A stretch of 64,000 nt of DNA from an uncultured Cellvibrio sp. (GTDB taxonomy: Bacteria > Pseudomonadota > Gammaproteobacteria > Pseudomonadales > Cellvibrionaceae): positions 50,195 to 114,194 of the forward strand of contig CAMLKG010000015.1 of NCBI GenBank assembly GCA_946480695.1, in the 5' to 3' direction. Positions within the stretch are counted from its first letter, which is position 1. The number at the start of each line of letters is the position of its first letter. This document shows positions 48,583-55,929 of this stretch, piece by piece. Position numbers and translations under genes: made by a program. A model generated the notes under the pieces. That model worked only from the letters and a program-made list of their open reading frames with translations. It was not told the DNA's origin and ran no database searches.

Positions 48583-48602
48583 CGTTTAGGGTGGATTCGA
48601 TT

Positions 48603-49094
48603 ATGTCACTGCAAAAATACCTGCTGCGCTTTGCCGCTATTATTTCCCTGGGCTTGTGTTCGCTCCAGGCCTCGGCCGATGCCGCCCCGGATTTCACACT
48701 GCAAAGTAACTCAGGCGAAAATATCCGTTTGGCGGAAGCGCGCGGCCAGGTGGTTATGTTGAACTTCTGGGCTACCTGGTGCGGGCCCTGCCGCACGGAA
48801 ATGCCGCTGCTGGAAGCTATGTACCAACGCTATAGCAGCGCCGGTTTTGTTATCTACGGTGTAAATGTGGAAGAAGATAACGCAGGTGCAAAAAAATTAA
48901 TCAAAGAACTGGGTGTAACCTTCCCGATCCTGTTCGACACCGAAAGCAAGGCGAGCAGTTTATACAATGTAGACTCCATGCCGACCACAGTATTAATCGA
49001 TAAAAAAGGCCAGGTTCGCTACGTGCACCGCGGTTACAAGGCGGGCGACGAAAATATTTATCGCGATAAAATCCGTGAGCTGATCAAAGAATGA
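48603..49094 (+). CDS. TlpA-type periplasmic thioredoxin
   Basis: A 163-residue exported thiol-disulfide oxidoreductase. Signal peptide ends SLQASADA; the thioredoxin fold has WATWCGPCRTEMP (Cys60 and Cys63) and a cis-Pro in VDSMPTTVLID. TlpA/ResA proteins keep heme-site cysteines of apocytochromes reduced, which fits the CxxCH proteins of this cluster. It overlaps the DUF4266 gene by 4 nt. Confidence 0.9.
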   Translation: MSLQKYLLRFAAIISLGLCSLQASADAAPDFTLQSNSGENIRLAEARGQVVMLNFWATWCGPCRTEMPLLEAMYQRYSSAGFVIYGVNVEEDNAGAKKLIKELGVTFPILFDTESKASSLYNVDSMPTTVLIDKKGQVRYVHRGYKAGDENIYRDKIRELIKE

Positions 49095-49315
49095 TACTGC
49101 GCCGGGTTTTCCTTTTATCGCTGATTTTTTCAGTGGCCGCTTGCGGCCAGGTAAAGCCATGGGTAAAACCCTACGAGCGGCAAAAAATTGCGGATGAAAT
49201 TATGAGCTTTGAGCGTGATCCTGTTGCGGATTCTTACCTGCATCACGTGTATGACGCGCGCGAAGCCGCGCGCGGTGGCGATGGCGCATCGGGAGGCGGC
49301 TGTGGCTGTAATTAA
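49091..49315 (+). CDS. DUF4266 small lipoprotein with Gly/Cys tail
   Basis: A 74-residue lipoprotein (FSVAACGQV lipobox). The middle, VKPWVKPYERQKIADEIM and DSYLHHVYDAREAARGG, is the DUF4266 signature. The C-terminus ends GGGCGCN, typical of the family, which recalls modified peptides or a metal site. Always seen with a DUF3570 partner, as here: the DUF3570 start codon lies inside the tail coding sequence. Confidence 0.85.
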   Translation: MILRRVFLLSLIFSVAACGQVKPWVKPYERQKIADEIMSFERDPVADSYLHHVYDAREAARGGDGASGGGCGCN

Positions 49316-50456
49316 GCGTTTATTTATTTTATTAGCCTTCGCTGCCCTGCCGTCATTGGCTGCGGTATTGCCGGATGAACGTATCGATGTGATGTACCAT
49401 GGTTACGATGGTGGCGGTGCGGAAATCGACGGCCCTTCGATTCTGGTGCGCAAAAATATCGGCGCTTCTGTTTCAGTTGCTGCTAATTATTATGTCGATA
49501 TGGTGAGTAGTGCATCGATAGATGTTGAGGCCACGGCAAGCCCTTATAGTGAGGAACGCAAAGAGAGCGGCATCAGCGGGCAGTATTTAATTGATCGCTC
49601 TACGCTTAAATTTGGTTATACCCAAAGCAAGGAAAATGATTACGATGCAACAACCTATACGTTCGGTATCGACCAAAGTTTTTTTGGCGATCTAACCACC
49701 TTGGGTTTTGGTGTAAGTTTTGGCGAGGATGTTGTTGGGCAAAACACAGACCCGACCTATAAGCGCGATTTGCAACGGCGCAAATACAGCGTGAACGCAT
49801 CGCAAATTGTGACCAAAAATCTATTGGCTTCGCTCAGTTTCGATAGCATGACGGACCAATGTTTAGACCTAACCGATGAACAGAGTTGTTTGAATAACCC
49901 CTATCGCTCGGTACGTTACCTGAGTGCTACAGGCTATTCCTACCAGGGCGAACGTTACCCGCACACACGCAACAGCGATGCCCTTGGCCTGCGTGCGATT
50001 TATTATTTGCCCTACCGCGCATCACTTCGTGGTGAAGTCAGGAAATTTTCCGATAGCTGGGGAATCGATGCAGAGAATATCGAATTGCGTTATTTGCATC
50101 CCTACGGCGAAGAATTTATATTCGAAATAAAATACCGTATCTACGATCAAACCGGTGCGGAATTCTATTCGGATTTATTCCCCTATCGCGATGCACAAAA
50201 TTTCCTCGCCCGCGATAAAGAACTAAGCCCTTTTTCATCTACCACTATCGGCTTGGGCGTTACCTACAAAATCCCACCGGGCACCATCCCATGGTTTGAT
50301 AAAAGTACCGCTAATTTATATTGGGATCACTTCAACATAGACTATGACGACTTCCGCGATGCCCGCGTATCACCCACAGAATACGCCGCCGGGCAAGAAC
50401 CGCTTTACAGCCTGCAAGCGGATGTGATCCGGTTGTATTTTTCGTTTTGGTTTTAG
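49302..50456 (+). CDS. DUF3570 outer-membrane protein
   Basis: A 384-residue protein. A GTG start at 49302, with GGGAGG 5 nt upstream, overlaps the previous gene by 14 nt. Signal peptide ends LPSLAAV. The rest alternates beta-strands of an outer-membrane barrel (GPSILVRKNIGASVSVAANYYVD, SLSFDSMTDQC) and ends with an aromatic (FSFWF). DUF3570 is usually cotranscribed with DUF4266 and thioredoxins; its role is unknown. Last gene before the integron. Confidence 0.85.
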   Translation: MAVIKRLFILLAFAALPSLAAVLPDERIDVMYHGYDGGGAEIDGPSILVRKNIGASVSVAANYYVDMVSSASIDVEATASPYSEERKESGISGQYLIDRSTLKFGYTQSKENDYDATTYTFGIDQSFFGDLTTLGFGVSFGEDVVGQNTDPTYKRDLQRRKYSVNASQIVTKNLLASLSFDSMTDQCLDLTDEQSCLNNPYRSVRYLSATGYSYQGERYPHTRNSDALGLRAIYYLPYRASLRGEVRKFSDSWGIDAENIELRYLHPYGEEFIFEIKYRIYDQTGAEFYSDLFPYRDAQNFLARDKELSPFSSTTIGLGVTYKIPPGTIPWFDKSTANLYWDHFNIDYDDFRDARVSPTEYAAGQEPLYSLQADVIRLYFSFWF

Positions 50457-50637
50457 ATTGATACTTGGAACGACTCTTTTTTGAGTTGGGAATGGGCTTG
50501 GTAAACCCAGCGCTTAAACCAGCCGACGCGTTAACGGTTGGTTGGGTTTGCTGTTAACAATCTACTTAACCGGTAAATAACGGTAATCATTTCCCATGGC
50601 AACGGCCGTTAAAATCTATATGGAATGACAAGCACAT
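50457..50637. other. Junction between chromosomal backbone and integron array
   Basis: A 181-bp segment without ORF. An imperfect inverted repeat with AAACCCA/TGGGTTT outer arms and ACCAGCC/GGTTGGT inner arms lies at about 50,502-50,552; it may terminate the DUF3570 operon. I see no attC core for the first cassette gene. Confidence 0.45.
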
Positions 50638-51099
50638 TTATTTTCTTTCCTTGATAGATGGGATTTGATTGCTTTTATAAAATTTCATTCTTCCAAGATT
50701 AAAAGCATGATCTATTTTGGGCGCTACTTTGTTGTATGTTTCCCAGCTACTCGAGATTTCATATATGTTCTTAAATTGCTCTTCAGGGTCAACGGCTTCT
50801 GCATAGGCCCCGAAATATTTCTCTTCAAAAAATGACTGCGCGAATTTATTGCCAGGATCATTCTGGTCTTTATCAGTAAATTTTCCGTCACAGTATTTCG
50901 GAAATATTCGGCTGGAGTGAACTTTCCTAAATTTTAACTTTTCTATTTCTTCTGGCCATTCTTCTGCATGAGGCTCTCCAGCTAAACCATTGATTATTGT
51001 CCAAGCCAGGAACGTTCCGGTATGGGTATAACCATTAATTTCTAGCAAATTGCCAAAATTTTTTGCTCCAAAATGCCACGATGCATCATCGTACTTCAT
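50638..51099 (-). CDS. DUF7832-like protein, terminal cassette gene
   Basis: A 153-residue cytoplasmic protein. The MKYDDASWHFGAKNF start, then HTGTFLAWTIINGLAGEPH, is a recognisable conserved pattern of small proteins found in integrons and near toxin loci, some thought to be immunity proteins. It starts just left of attC-1 but has no attC of its own, so it is either a captured cassette that lost its site or the array's fixed end. Confidence 0.7.
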   Translation of the reverse strand: MKYDDASWHFGAKNFGNLLEINGYTHTGTFLAWTIINGLAGEPHAEEWPEEIEKLKFRKVHSSRIFPKYCDGKFTDKDQNDPGNKFAQSFFEEKYFGAYAEAVDPEEQFKNIYEISSSWETYNKVAPKIDHAFNLGRMKFYKSNQIPSIKERK

Positions 51100-51114
51100 T
51101 CTTTATCCTTAGGT

Positions 51115-51239
51115 TTATAGCGCCTTACACAATGGCAGTTTGTAAGTTTGCGGCTTTCAGGATTACTTTGCGTAGCGAAACCACAAAGGCGCGCAACCTA
51201 CAAATTGTCCAGCGACGCGTGTTGCAAGCCTTGTTAGCT
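51115..51239 (-). other. attC-1 (decayed R' box)
   Basis: Arms CAGTTTGTAAG / CCTACAAATTG around a TTTGCG-AGC centre; R'' is AGCTAAC on the minus strand. R' reads GCTATAA instead of GTTATAA, breaking the conserved core triplet, so recombination here is doubtful. Confidence 0.8.
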
Positions 51240-51401
51240 TTTTATTTTTTCAGGTTTTTTAAATTTAATTTTTGGGTTTTTTGCTAGCTCTGGGTTGTCT
51301 TCATCTATCTCTGGCGATTTTTTAGCAATAACTTTTGACCAATTAGACCTTCCAGGGTGTTTTTGGCCTTTGCTGTGATTTACTGTTGTAACTTTGGACA
51401 T
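51234..51401 (-). CDS. Small third gene of the BrnT cassette
   Basis: A 55-residue basic protein reading MSKVTTVNHSKGQ at the start and KFKKPEKIKS at the end. ATG 51401 lies 3 bp after the BrnA-like stop, with AAGGA 8 nt upstream. The stop TAA is part of the attC-1 R'' box. The middle (GRSNWSKVIAKKSPEIDEDNPE) resembles the N-terminal DUF4415/BrnA pattern GKTDW...DE, so it may be a second antitoxin-like partner (inference). Confidence 0.6.
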   Translation of the reverse strand: MSKVTTVNHSKGQKHPGRSNWSKVIAKKSPEIDEDNPELAKNPKIKFKKPEKIKS

Positions 51402-51404
51402 GAT

Positions 51405-51590
51405 TTATTCCTTTTTTGGTGTGACTTTTTTAAAGCGCTTTAAATCTTCGTCAGATTGCAATGGCAGATCTTCATCCTCCTCTGCATTACGTTTAATTTC
51501 TTCTTCGGTCATTTTCTTTAGGCGCTCATAATCAGTTTTACCGTGAGTTGGATCGCCTTTTTTACGCTCCACTTTTATTTCTTTACTCAT
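51405..51590 (-). CDS. Short BrnA-like (DUF4415 N-terminal) antitoxin candidate
   Basis: A 61-residue protein starting 7 bp after the BrnT stop with AGGTGA upstream. HGKTDYERLKKMTEEEIKRN and SDEDLKRFKKV match the N-terminal part of BrnA antitoxins. The ribbon-helix-helix DNA-binding domain that normally follows is absent, as the frame stops at KKE. Loss of autoregulation, or a natural short form, are both possible. Confidence 0.7.
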   Translation of the reverse strand: MSKEIKVERKKGDPTHGKTDYERLKKMTEEEIKRNAEEDEDLPLQSDEDLKRFKKVTPKKE

Positions 51591-51597
51591 ATGTCAC

Positions 51598-51882
51598 CTA
51601 CATACCTTTCATGCTGTTATAGAGCGCGCGCTCTTTAGCGCTAGCGGTTCTCGCTGAAATTATTCTTCGGGTAGTTGCATTATGGCGCCATGTATAAGCA
51701 ACCATTAAAAGCCCTGGTTTAGCTTCGCCAATGACCTGAATCCGCTCTTCTCCATAATCATTTCTTGTGTCTACAGCTTCAAGCCTATCATCGTCATCAA
51801 AGATAGTTAGTGCGTCATTAAAGTCAATTCCGTGCTTTGCCATATTTTTGATGTTTTTGTTTTCATCCCATTCAAACTTCAT
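51598..51882 (-). CDS. brnT: BrnT-family ribonuclease toxin
   Basis: A 94-residue protein of the BrnT (DUF497) family of RelE-like ribonucleases. The N-terminal MKFEWDENKNIKNMAKHGIDFNDAL is the family signature; ERIQVIGEA, LMVAYTWR and RRIISARTASAKERALY carry the usual basic and His/Tyr residues of the active region. First gene of a three-gene cassette. Toxin-antitoxin cassettes are known to stabilise large integron arrays. Confidence 0.9.
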   Translation of the reverse strand: MKFEWDENKNIKNMAKHGIDFNDALTIFDDDDRLEAVDTRNDYGEERIQVIGEAKPGLLMVAYTWRHNATTRRIISARTASAKERALYNSMKGM

Positions 51883-51909
51883 AACTTTCCTCGTTGATGT
51901 ATTTTTCTA

Positions 51910-52043
51910 AGCTAAGGCCCGTACAACGGCAGTTTGTAAGTTGCAGCTTTGTGGAATACTTTTGCGTAGCAAAACCACAAAGATGCAACTTAAATTCTGT
52001 CCAGTGGAGCGAAGCGGAACGGTGTTTGACCACTTTGTTAGCT
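51910..52043 (-). other. attC-2 (decayed R' box, unequal arms)
   Basis: Minus-strand R'' AGCTAAC; R' reads CTTAGCT, so the conserved G at the cut site is lost. One arm is GCAGTTTGTAAGTTGC, the other GCAACTTAAATTCTG; they belong to two different attC subfamilies. Confidence 0.85.
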
Positions 52044-52631
52044 TTTTTCCTTTGAGATACCCAAAGATTTATTTTCAATTTCCGTTAATGACGGAAGCTC
52101 TACAGATTTCAACAATATGTTTGGAAAAGAAATTATTTGCTGCCAGTTTTCTTTAATAGCTTGGTTGTCCAATCCTGATTGTAGTAAACCATTATGGCTG
52201 CTTGCGCAAGAATAAGCAGCAACAAAAGCCTCTCTAACATTTGGCTCAAGATATACACAATTTTGTTCCCAAAACTCTTGGCATTTTATAACAGATGAGC
52301 CAATATTTTCTGAATGTATTGAGCCATAAAGGTTGCGCCACAATACAAATGCTGTTTGGTGAACTTCCAGACGTTTTTCTAGCGCGCCAAGTCTTAATTG
52401 GTGTTTGGCTTTTAAGCTTTCGGTTAGCAAAGAGTATTGAAGTTTAACTTCTTCAACTTTGTGAGTAATTTCCTCTATGTCTTCTTTTGTGGCTAAATTC
52501 TCTCCTTTTTTTGTTAGGTACGATGAAAGAAAGTAGCGAAATAAAATATATACAGTTATGCCAGAACAAATTGCTCCCAAGCCAAATCCCGACAGAGAGA
52601 AATAAAGTCCAGATAATTCTTGATGGGTCAA
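52038..52631 (-). CDS. Membrane-anchored coiled-coil protein with KGxNLATKEDI motif
   Basis: A 197-residue protein. One transmembrane helix (about 14-35), then YLTKKGENLATKEDIEEITHKVEEVK, then a coiled coil and a helical C-terminal domain. The motif recurs in the next cassette and, as I recall, in many uncharacterised single-helix proteins of mobile DNA. Stop TAA lies inside the attC-2 R'' box. Function unknown; a role in phage defence is speculation. Confidence 0.72.
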   Translation of the reverse strand: MTHQELSGLYFSLSGFGLGAICSGITVYILFRYFLSSYLTKKGENLATKEDIEEITHKVEEVKLQYSLLTESLKAKHQLRLGALEKRLEVHQTAFVLWRNLYGSIHSENIGSSVIKCQEFWEQNCVYLEPNVREAFVAAYSCASSHNGLLQSGLDNQAIKENWQQIISFPNILLKSVELPSLTEIENKSLGISKEKS

Positions 52632-52647
52632 CTGACGATCTCCTTTA

Positions 52648-52756
52648 AGCTAACCTGCAAATATTGCGGAGAGCATTTTTGTGTAAAATGGAGCTACGCG
52701 GCATACACAAAAAAACGAGCGTAGCAATATTTGTCAGGTGCAACTTTTTGTTAGGT
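52648..52756 (-). other. attC-3 (short, distinct subfamily)
   Basis: About 109 bp. Arms GCAAATATTGC / GCAATATTTG; R' GTTAGCT and R'' ACCTAAC on the minus strand. Shares no arm sequence with the other sites, suggesting a different origin. Confidence 0.85.
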
Positions 52757-53677
52757 ACTTTCGGGGTCCAGCTTGGAAATAAAAGTATCAAAAACTGCTT
52801 TCCCTTTCTCAATATTTTTATTAAATATATCCAAATAATCTTCATGGGATATTTCTAGCCCAAGCTCGCTTCTAACCGACAAAACAGATTGAGGGAGTAT
52901 CTCCGATATTTCGAAAAACGTAGCCATATATTTTTTCACATACACAATATGCTCTCTGTTTTGTATAGCCCGCAACTCGTCAATTTCTTTATTGTGTTCT
53001 TCTCGTTGCTCACATTCAAATTCAAAGCTTTTATTCACATAATCCCACGTACCTTGATCTTGATTGCCGGCCAAATTTAAATTTTTCATTATTGCAATGT
53101 AACGTTCAGCCTCGCTCTGATATTTATCTCGAAGATTTTCAGATATCTTAATTTCATTCTTTCTGTTGATAAGGGGCATGCGCTCTAGCATCAAATTAAG
53201 AGTAGCGGTGCCGATCTCGCTCATAAATATAGTTACGGCCTGAACAGTCTCTCGGGACCCGACAATTTGAACCTTTGCTATTTTACCTGCCTGCTCAGAG
53301 AACCCTGATGTAATCTGCTCTTCGGATATATTTAGATTGGAAAAGCTAGCTACCATATTCTGAATTTTAGTAATTGCTTCAACGGCCTCCATATACACTT
53401 CTTTTTTCGCTTTTTGTTCGCGTTCAATTGCGGATATTTTTATCTGGTTACTAACCTTAACTTCTTCGAGTATTTCTGCATAACCGGATTTCACCAATTC
53501 TACTTCGTTTGTTATTGTTCCTATATCTTCTTTAGTAGCAAGATTCTTTCCTTTTTCATAAAGGTATGCTGGTATGTAAGACTTAACAAGGTAGAATAAA
53601 ACGCCACCACCTAGAATGGCCCCAGCACCGAAGCTTCCAGCTATTGTAATAATTTTCTCAATTTCTACGATGCTCAT
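52751..53677 (-). CDS. Membrane-anchored coiled-coil protein, paralogue-like to the neighbouring cassette
   Basis: A 308-residue protein: one transmembrane helix (about 11-33), then YLYEKGKNLATKEDIGTITNE, then long coiled coils (VEL...EEVKVSNQIKISAIEREQKAKKE) and a helical C-terminus ending KLDPEST. Same architecture and motif as the 197-residue protein in the adjacent cassette but otherwise different. Stop TAA is in the attC-3 R'' box. Function unknown. Confidence 0.72.
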   Translation of the reverse strand: MSIVEIEKIITIAGSFGAGAILGGGVLFYLVKSYIPAYLYEKGKNLATKEDIGTITNEVELVKSGYAEILEEVKVSNQIKISAIEREQKAKKEVYMEAVEAITKIQNMVASFSNLNISEEQITSGFSEQAGKIAKVQIVGSRETVQAVTIFMSEIGTATLNLMLERMPLINRKNEIKISENLRDKYQSEAERYIAIMKNLNLAGNQDQGTWDYVNKSFEFECEQREEHNKEIDELRAIQNREHIVYVKKYMATFFEISEILPQSVLSVRSELGLEISHEDYLDIFNKNIEKGKAVFDTFISKLDPEST

Positions 53678-53687
53678 AGGTCTTACT

Positions 53688-53818
53688 GCCTAACGCCGTG
53701 ATCAACGGCAGTTTGTAAGTGGTGGTTTTGTGGATTATTTCGCGCAGCAAAACCACAAAGCCGCGACTTACAAACTGTCCAGCGCACGCAGTGCGCGCGT
53801 TGGAGCACTTTGTTATGC
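53688..53818 (-). other. attC-4 (main subfamily)
   Basis: Arms GCAGTTTGTAAGTGGTGG / CGACTTACAAACTG, loop with GCGCAGCAAAACCACAAA. R' GTTAGGC fits GTTRRRY exactly; R'' GCATAAC. Confidence 0.92.
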
Positions 53819-54229
53819 TGTTGGTTTTTCTTTTGGGGTAATTTTTAACAAATTAAGTTTTGTACTTAATACTTTTAGTCCAAGCTCCGACCTAATGAAA
53901 TTTCTTATTTCAATAACCAAGTCAGTATGATTTGCATTTCCTGACGTGGTTAAGTCACTTATGAACTTCTCGCACAATTCAATTTGCTTGGAGTTCCCAT
54001 ATAGATAGATATAACCAATTGCTCGCTCAACTTCTCTATAATTCCCAAGGATATCAACGTTTCTCCCTAGCTCTATAAATACATCATATGCCTCTGAAAG
54101 ATATTTTATTCTAATTTCACGTTGTTTATTTTTAATATCGCGCTCGGCATTAAACTTGTGTGCCACAACCCAGCCAATAACTGCCACAACAGTAGCAATC
54201 GTAGTTGGTACTAATATTTTCCAATCCAT
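53813..54229 (-). CDS. One-helix membrane protein, cassette gene
   Basis: A 138-residue protein with an N-terminal membrane helix (about 7-24) and a helical cytoplasmic part (FNAERDIKNKQREIRIKYL, EAYDVFIELGRNVDILGNY, CEKFISDLTTSG). Not recognised. It directly follows an attC remnant and shares a compound cassette with the lipoprotein gene upstream. Stop TAA in the attC-4 R'' box. Confidence 0.65.
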   Translation of the reverse strand: MDWKILVPTTIATVVAVIGWVVAHKFNAERDIKNKQREIRIKYLSEAYDVFIELGRNVDILGNYREVERAIGYIYLYGNSKQIELCEKFISDLTTSGNANHTDLVIEIRNFIRSELGLKVLSTKLNLLKITPKEKPTA

Positions 54230-54239
54230 ATTTTATTGA

Positions 54240-54263
54240 GTCCAGTGCAGCTGCTTGTTAAGT
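54240..54263 (-). other. attC-5, truncated remnant
   Basis: Only the R'' side remains: on the minus strand ACTTAACAAGCAGCTGC then ACTGGACTC. The opposite arm and R' box are missing and the next gene starts 11 bp later. The flanking genes now form one compound cassette. Confidence 0.75.
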
Positions 54264-55220
54264 GGCGTTTCTGTCGAGCTCTAATATACACGGACGATTC
54301 CACTCTACACGCTTCTTGGACAACTCAGAAACAATGGCATTTACTAACGGTTTCCCACCTGGAAACGGCAGGTACAGCCCAACGACTCTGGGAGAGACAG
54401 TTGTTCCGTCTTTATAAAGTAACGCTTTTATTGCACCGACCGATGCGATCGCATTCTGAGCAGTAGTTGGATTTAGCTCGCTCTGTATTGGGAGAGCTGC
54501 GGCAACACCAGAACCATTAATTCCAAGCGTTTGCGTTACGAGAAAACCCTGAAGACCAGATGCATCTGCTTGTGCACTCAGAGAACCCAAACCAGTAATT
54601 TTCCCGCTGCCCTTTGAAGACTCTATGGTTGCGGCAACTCTGAGTCCAATTCCTATATAAATAGGTACGTTTAGTTCTTCAAAGCCCTCCGGTTTCTTAG
54701 CATTTTCTTCAGCCCGTATGATTTCAAATACCTCCGATCCGTAGGTATAATTTCCACGATCTGTTCGTTCAGATAGCTTAACGGCTACAACTTTCCGCTT
54801 GGTTGCATCTTTGTCGTAAATTTCAGCGAATTTTCTGACCCAAAATTTTTCATTTACAGTATCAGAGTTAATGTAGTCGACGGTTAGTTTGTACGATTGC
54901 GCCTCTCCGCTCAAACTACCAACGCCATATGACACTTGACCTGATTTTAAGTATTGCTCAATAGATACCCTCACAGCGTTATCAGGGAGTGATTCCAACA
55001 AAGTCTTATATGGTACTTTCTCAACGTCGACGCCATTCAAGCTTGCGTTTGACTCATTAAAACCGCAAGATCCACCAGGGTTTGTTTTCACTGAAAATGG
55101 GTCTAAGGGAATATAGGTATAACCTGATAAATATTCAGCAGGCGATTTTGGAATCGTTGTCGCGCAACCTGATATTAATGATAGGCAGAACAAAAAAAAT
55201 GCGATTCTAGGTAGATTCAT
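54258..55220 (-). CDS. Lipoprotein of unknown function, cassette gene
   Basis: A 320-residue exported lipoprotein (signal peptide with lipobox LSLISGCATT). The mature part begins with PAEYLSGYTYIPLDPFSVK and later has VVAVKLSERTDRGNYTYGSEVFEI and KGSGKITGLGSLSAQADASGLQGFLVT, hinting at a beta-rich, possibly pore- or coat-like domain. Large for a cassette gene. Its own attC (attC-5) is truncated; the stop uses its TAA. Confidence 0.68.
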   Translation of the reverse strand: MNLPRIAFFLFCLSLISGCATTIPKSPAEYLSGYTYIPLDPFSVKTNPGGSCGFNESNASLNGVDVEKVPYKTLLESLPDNAVRVSIEQYLKSGQVSYGVGSLSGEAQSYKLTVDYINSDTVNEKFWVRKFAEIYDKDATKRKVVAVKLSERTDRGNYTYGSEVFEIIRAEENAKKPEGFEELNVPIYIGIGLRVAATIESSKGSGKITGLGSLSAQADASGLQGFLVTQTLGINGSGVAAALPIQSELNPTTAQNAIASVGAIKALLYKDGTTVSPRVVGLYLPFPGGKPLVNAIVSELSKKRVEWNRPCILELDRNAT

Positions 55221-55284
55221 GAGTAATTCCTTATTTTGCGGTAGAGGGTATTGATCATTGGTTATTAGTTAGCTACAGGTTGCA

Positions 55285-55385
55285 CTTAACGTCCAGCTAT
55301 GGGGCAATTTTGAGGTGAAGTGTTTTGTGCCACACAGCACAAAACGCGTAACGGAAAAATTGTCCCTATGAGCTGATTGTTATGC
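55285..55385 (-). other. attC-6 (short, distinct subfamily)
   Basis: About 101 bp. Arms CCAGCTATGGGGCAATTTT / AAAAATTGTCCCTATGAGCTG; inner stem TTTTGTGC / GCACAAAA. R' GTTAAGT, R'' GCATAAC. Confidence 0.85.
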
Positions 55386-55396
55386 ATTTAGTAAAT

Positions 55397-55771
55397 CTAT
55401 GAAAAATATTTTTCGTCTAAGTAAGTGAAAAGAAGCAGCAGTAGAAAACCGGCAATGATTATAGAAGAAATATATATTAGTATATTTGTCTTTGGCACTT
55501 GCTCAAACTGTTCCGCACCCTGCCATTTTGCTTTTTCTAGTACTTTTTTCAGCTCATGGGCTTCAAGACTGCTCCAAAGATGACAGCAATCAACGCACGC
55601 GTAGAATTTTTCCTTCGTTGCGATACTTACAGATGGATCGCTTGACGACCAAATGGTGTGTACCATTATGCCCGGAATGTAAAATTTCCCATCGAAATAG
55701 CGGTCACTGTCGCTAGGAATTAACTTTCCGTACAAGCATTTTTTACCTCCACAATCAGGACACTGTTTAAT
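55397..55771 (-). CDS. Zinc-ribbon membrane protein, apparent ATT start
   Basis: The open frame has no ATG or GTG that retains the zinc ribbon. ATT at 55771 has AAGGAG 8 nt upstream, an in-frame stop lies a few codons further up, and the extension adds KQCPDCGGKKC. This gives 124 residues with Cys4, Cys7, Cys59 and Cys62 (CVDCC) as zinc ligands and a C-terminal membrane helix (about 95-115). A TTG at 55735 would drop the first Cys pair. ATT starts are rare (infC is the classic case). Confidence 0.62.
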   Translation of the reverse strand: MKQCPDCGGKKCLYGKLIPSDSDRYFDGKFYIPGIMVHTIWSSSDPSVSIATKEKFYACVDCCHLWSSLEAHELKKVLEKAKWQGAEQFEQVPKTNILIYISSIIIAGFLLLLLFTYLDEKYFS

Positions 55772-55797
55772 ACCGTAAACTCCTTATGAGAAAATTA

Positions 55798-55929
55798 GCA
55801 TAACGCCGTGCTCAACGGCAGTTTGTAAGTTGTGATTTTGTGGATTACTTTTGCGCAGCAAAACCACAAAACCACAACTTACAAACTGTCCAGCGCACGT
55901 AGTGCGCGGGTTGCAGCACTTTGTTATGC
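55798..55929 (-). other. attC-7 (main subfamily)
   Basis: Arms GCAGTTTGTAAGTTGTG / CACAACTTACAAACTG; R' and R'' both from GTTATGC/GCATAAC. Confidence 0.92.

Noticed and set aside
50500..50560. Imperfect inverted repeat considered as the attC of the terminal cassette.
   Set aside because: It lacks a paired R'/R'' core in the array orientation and shares no arm with the other sites; a terminator is more likely.
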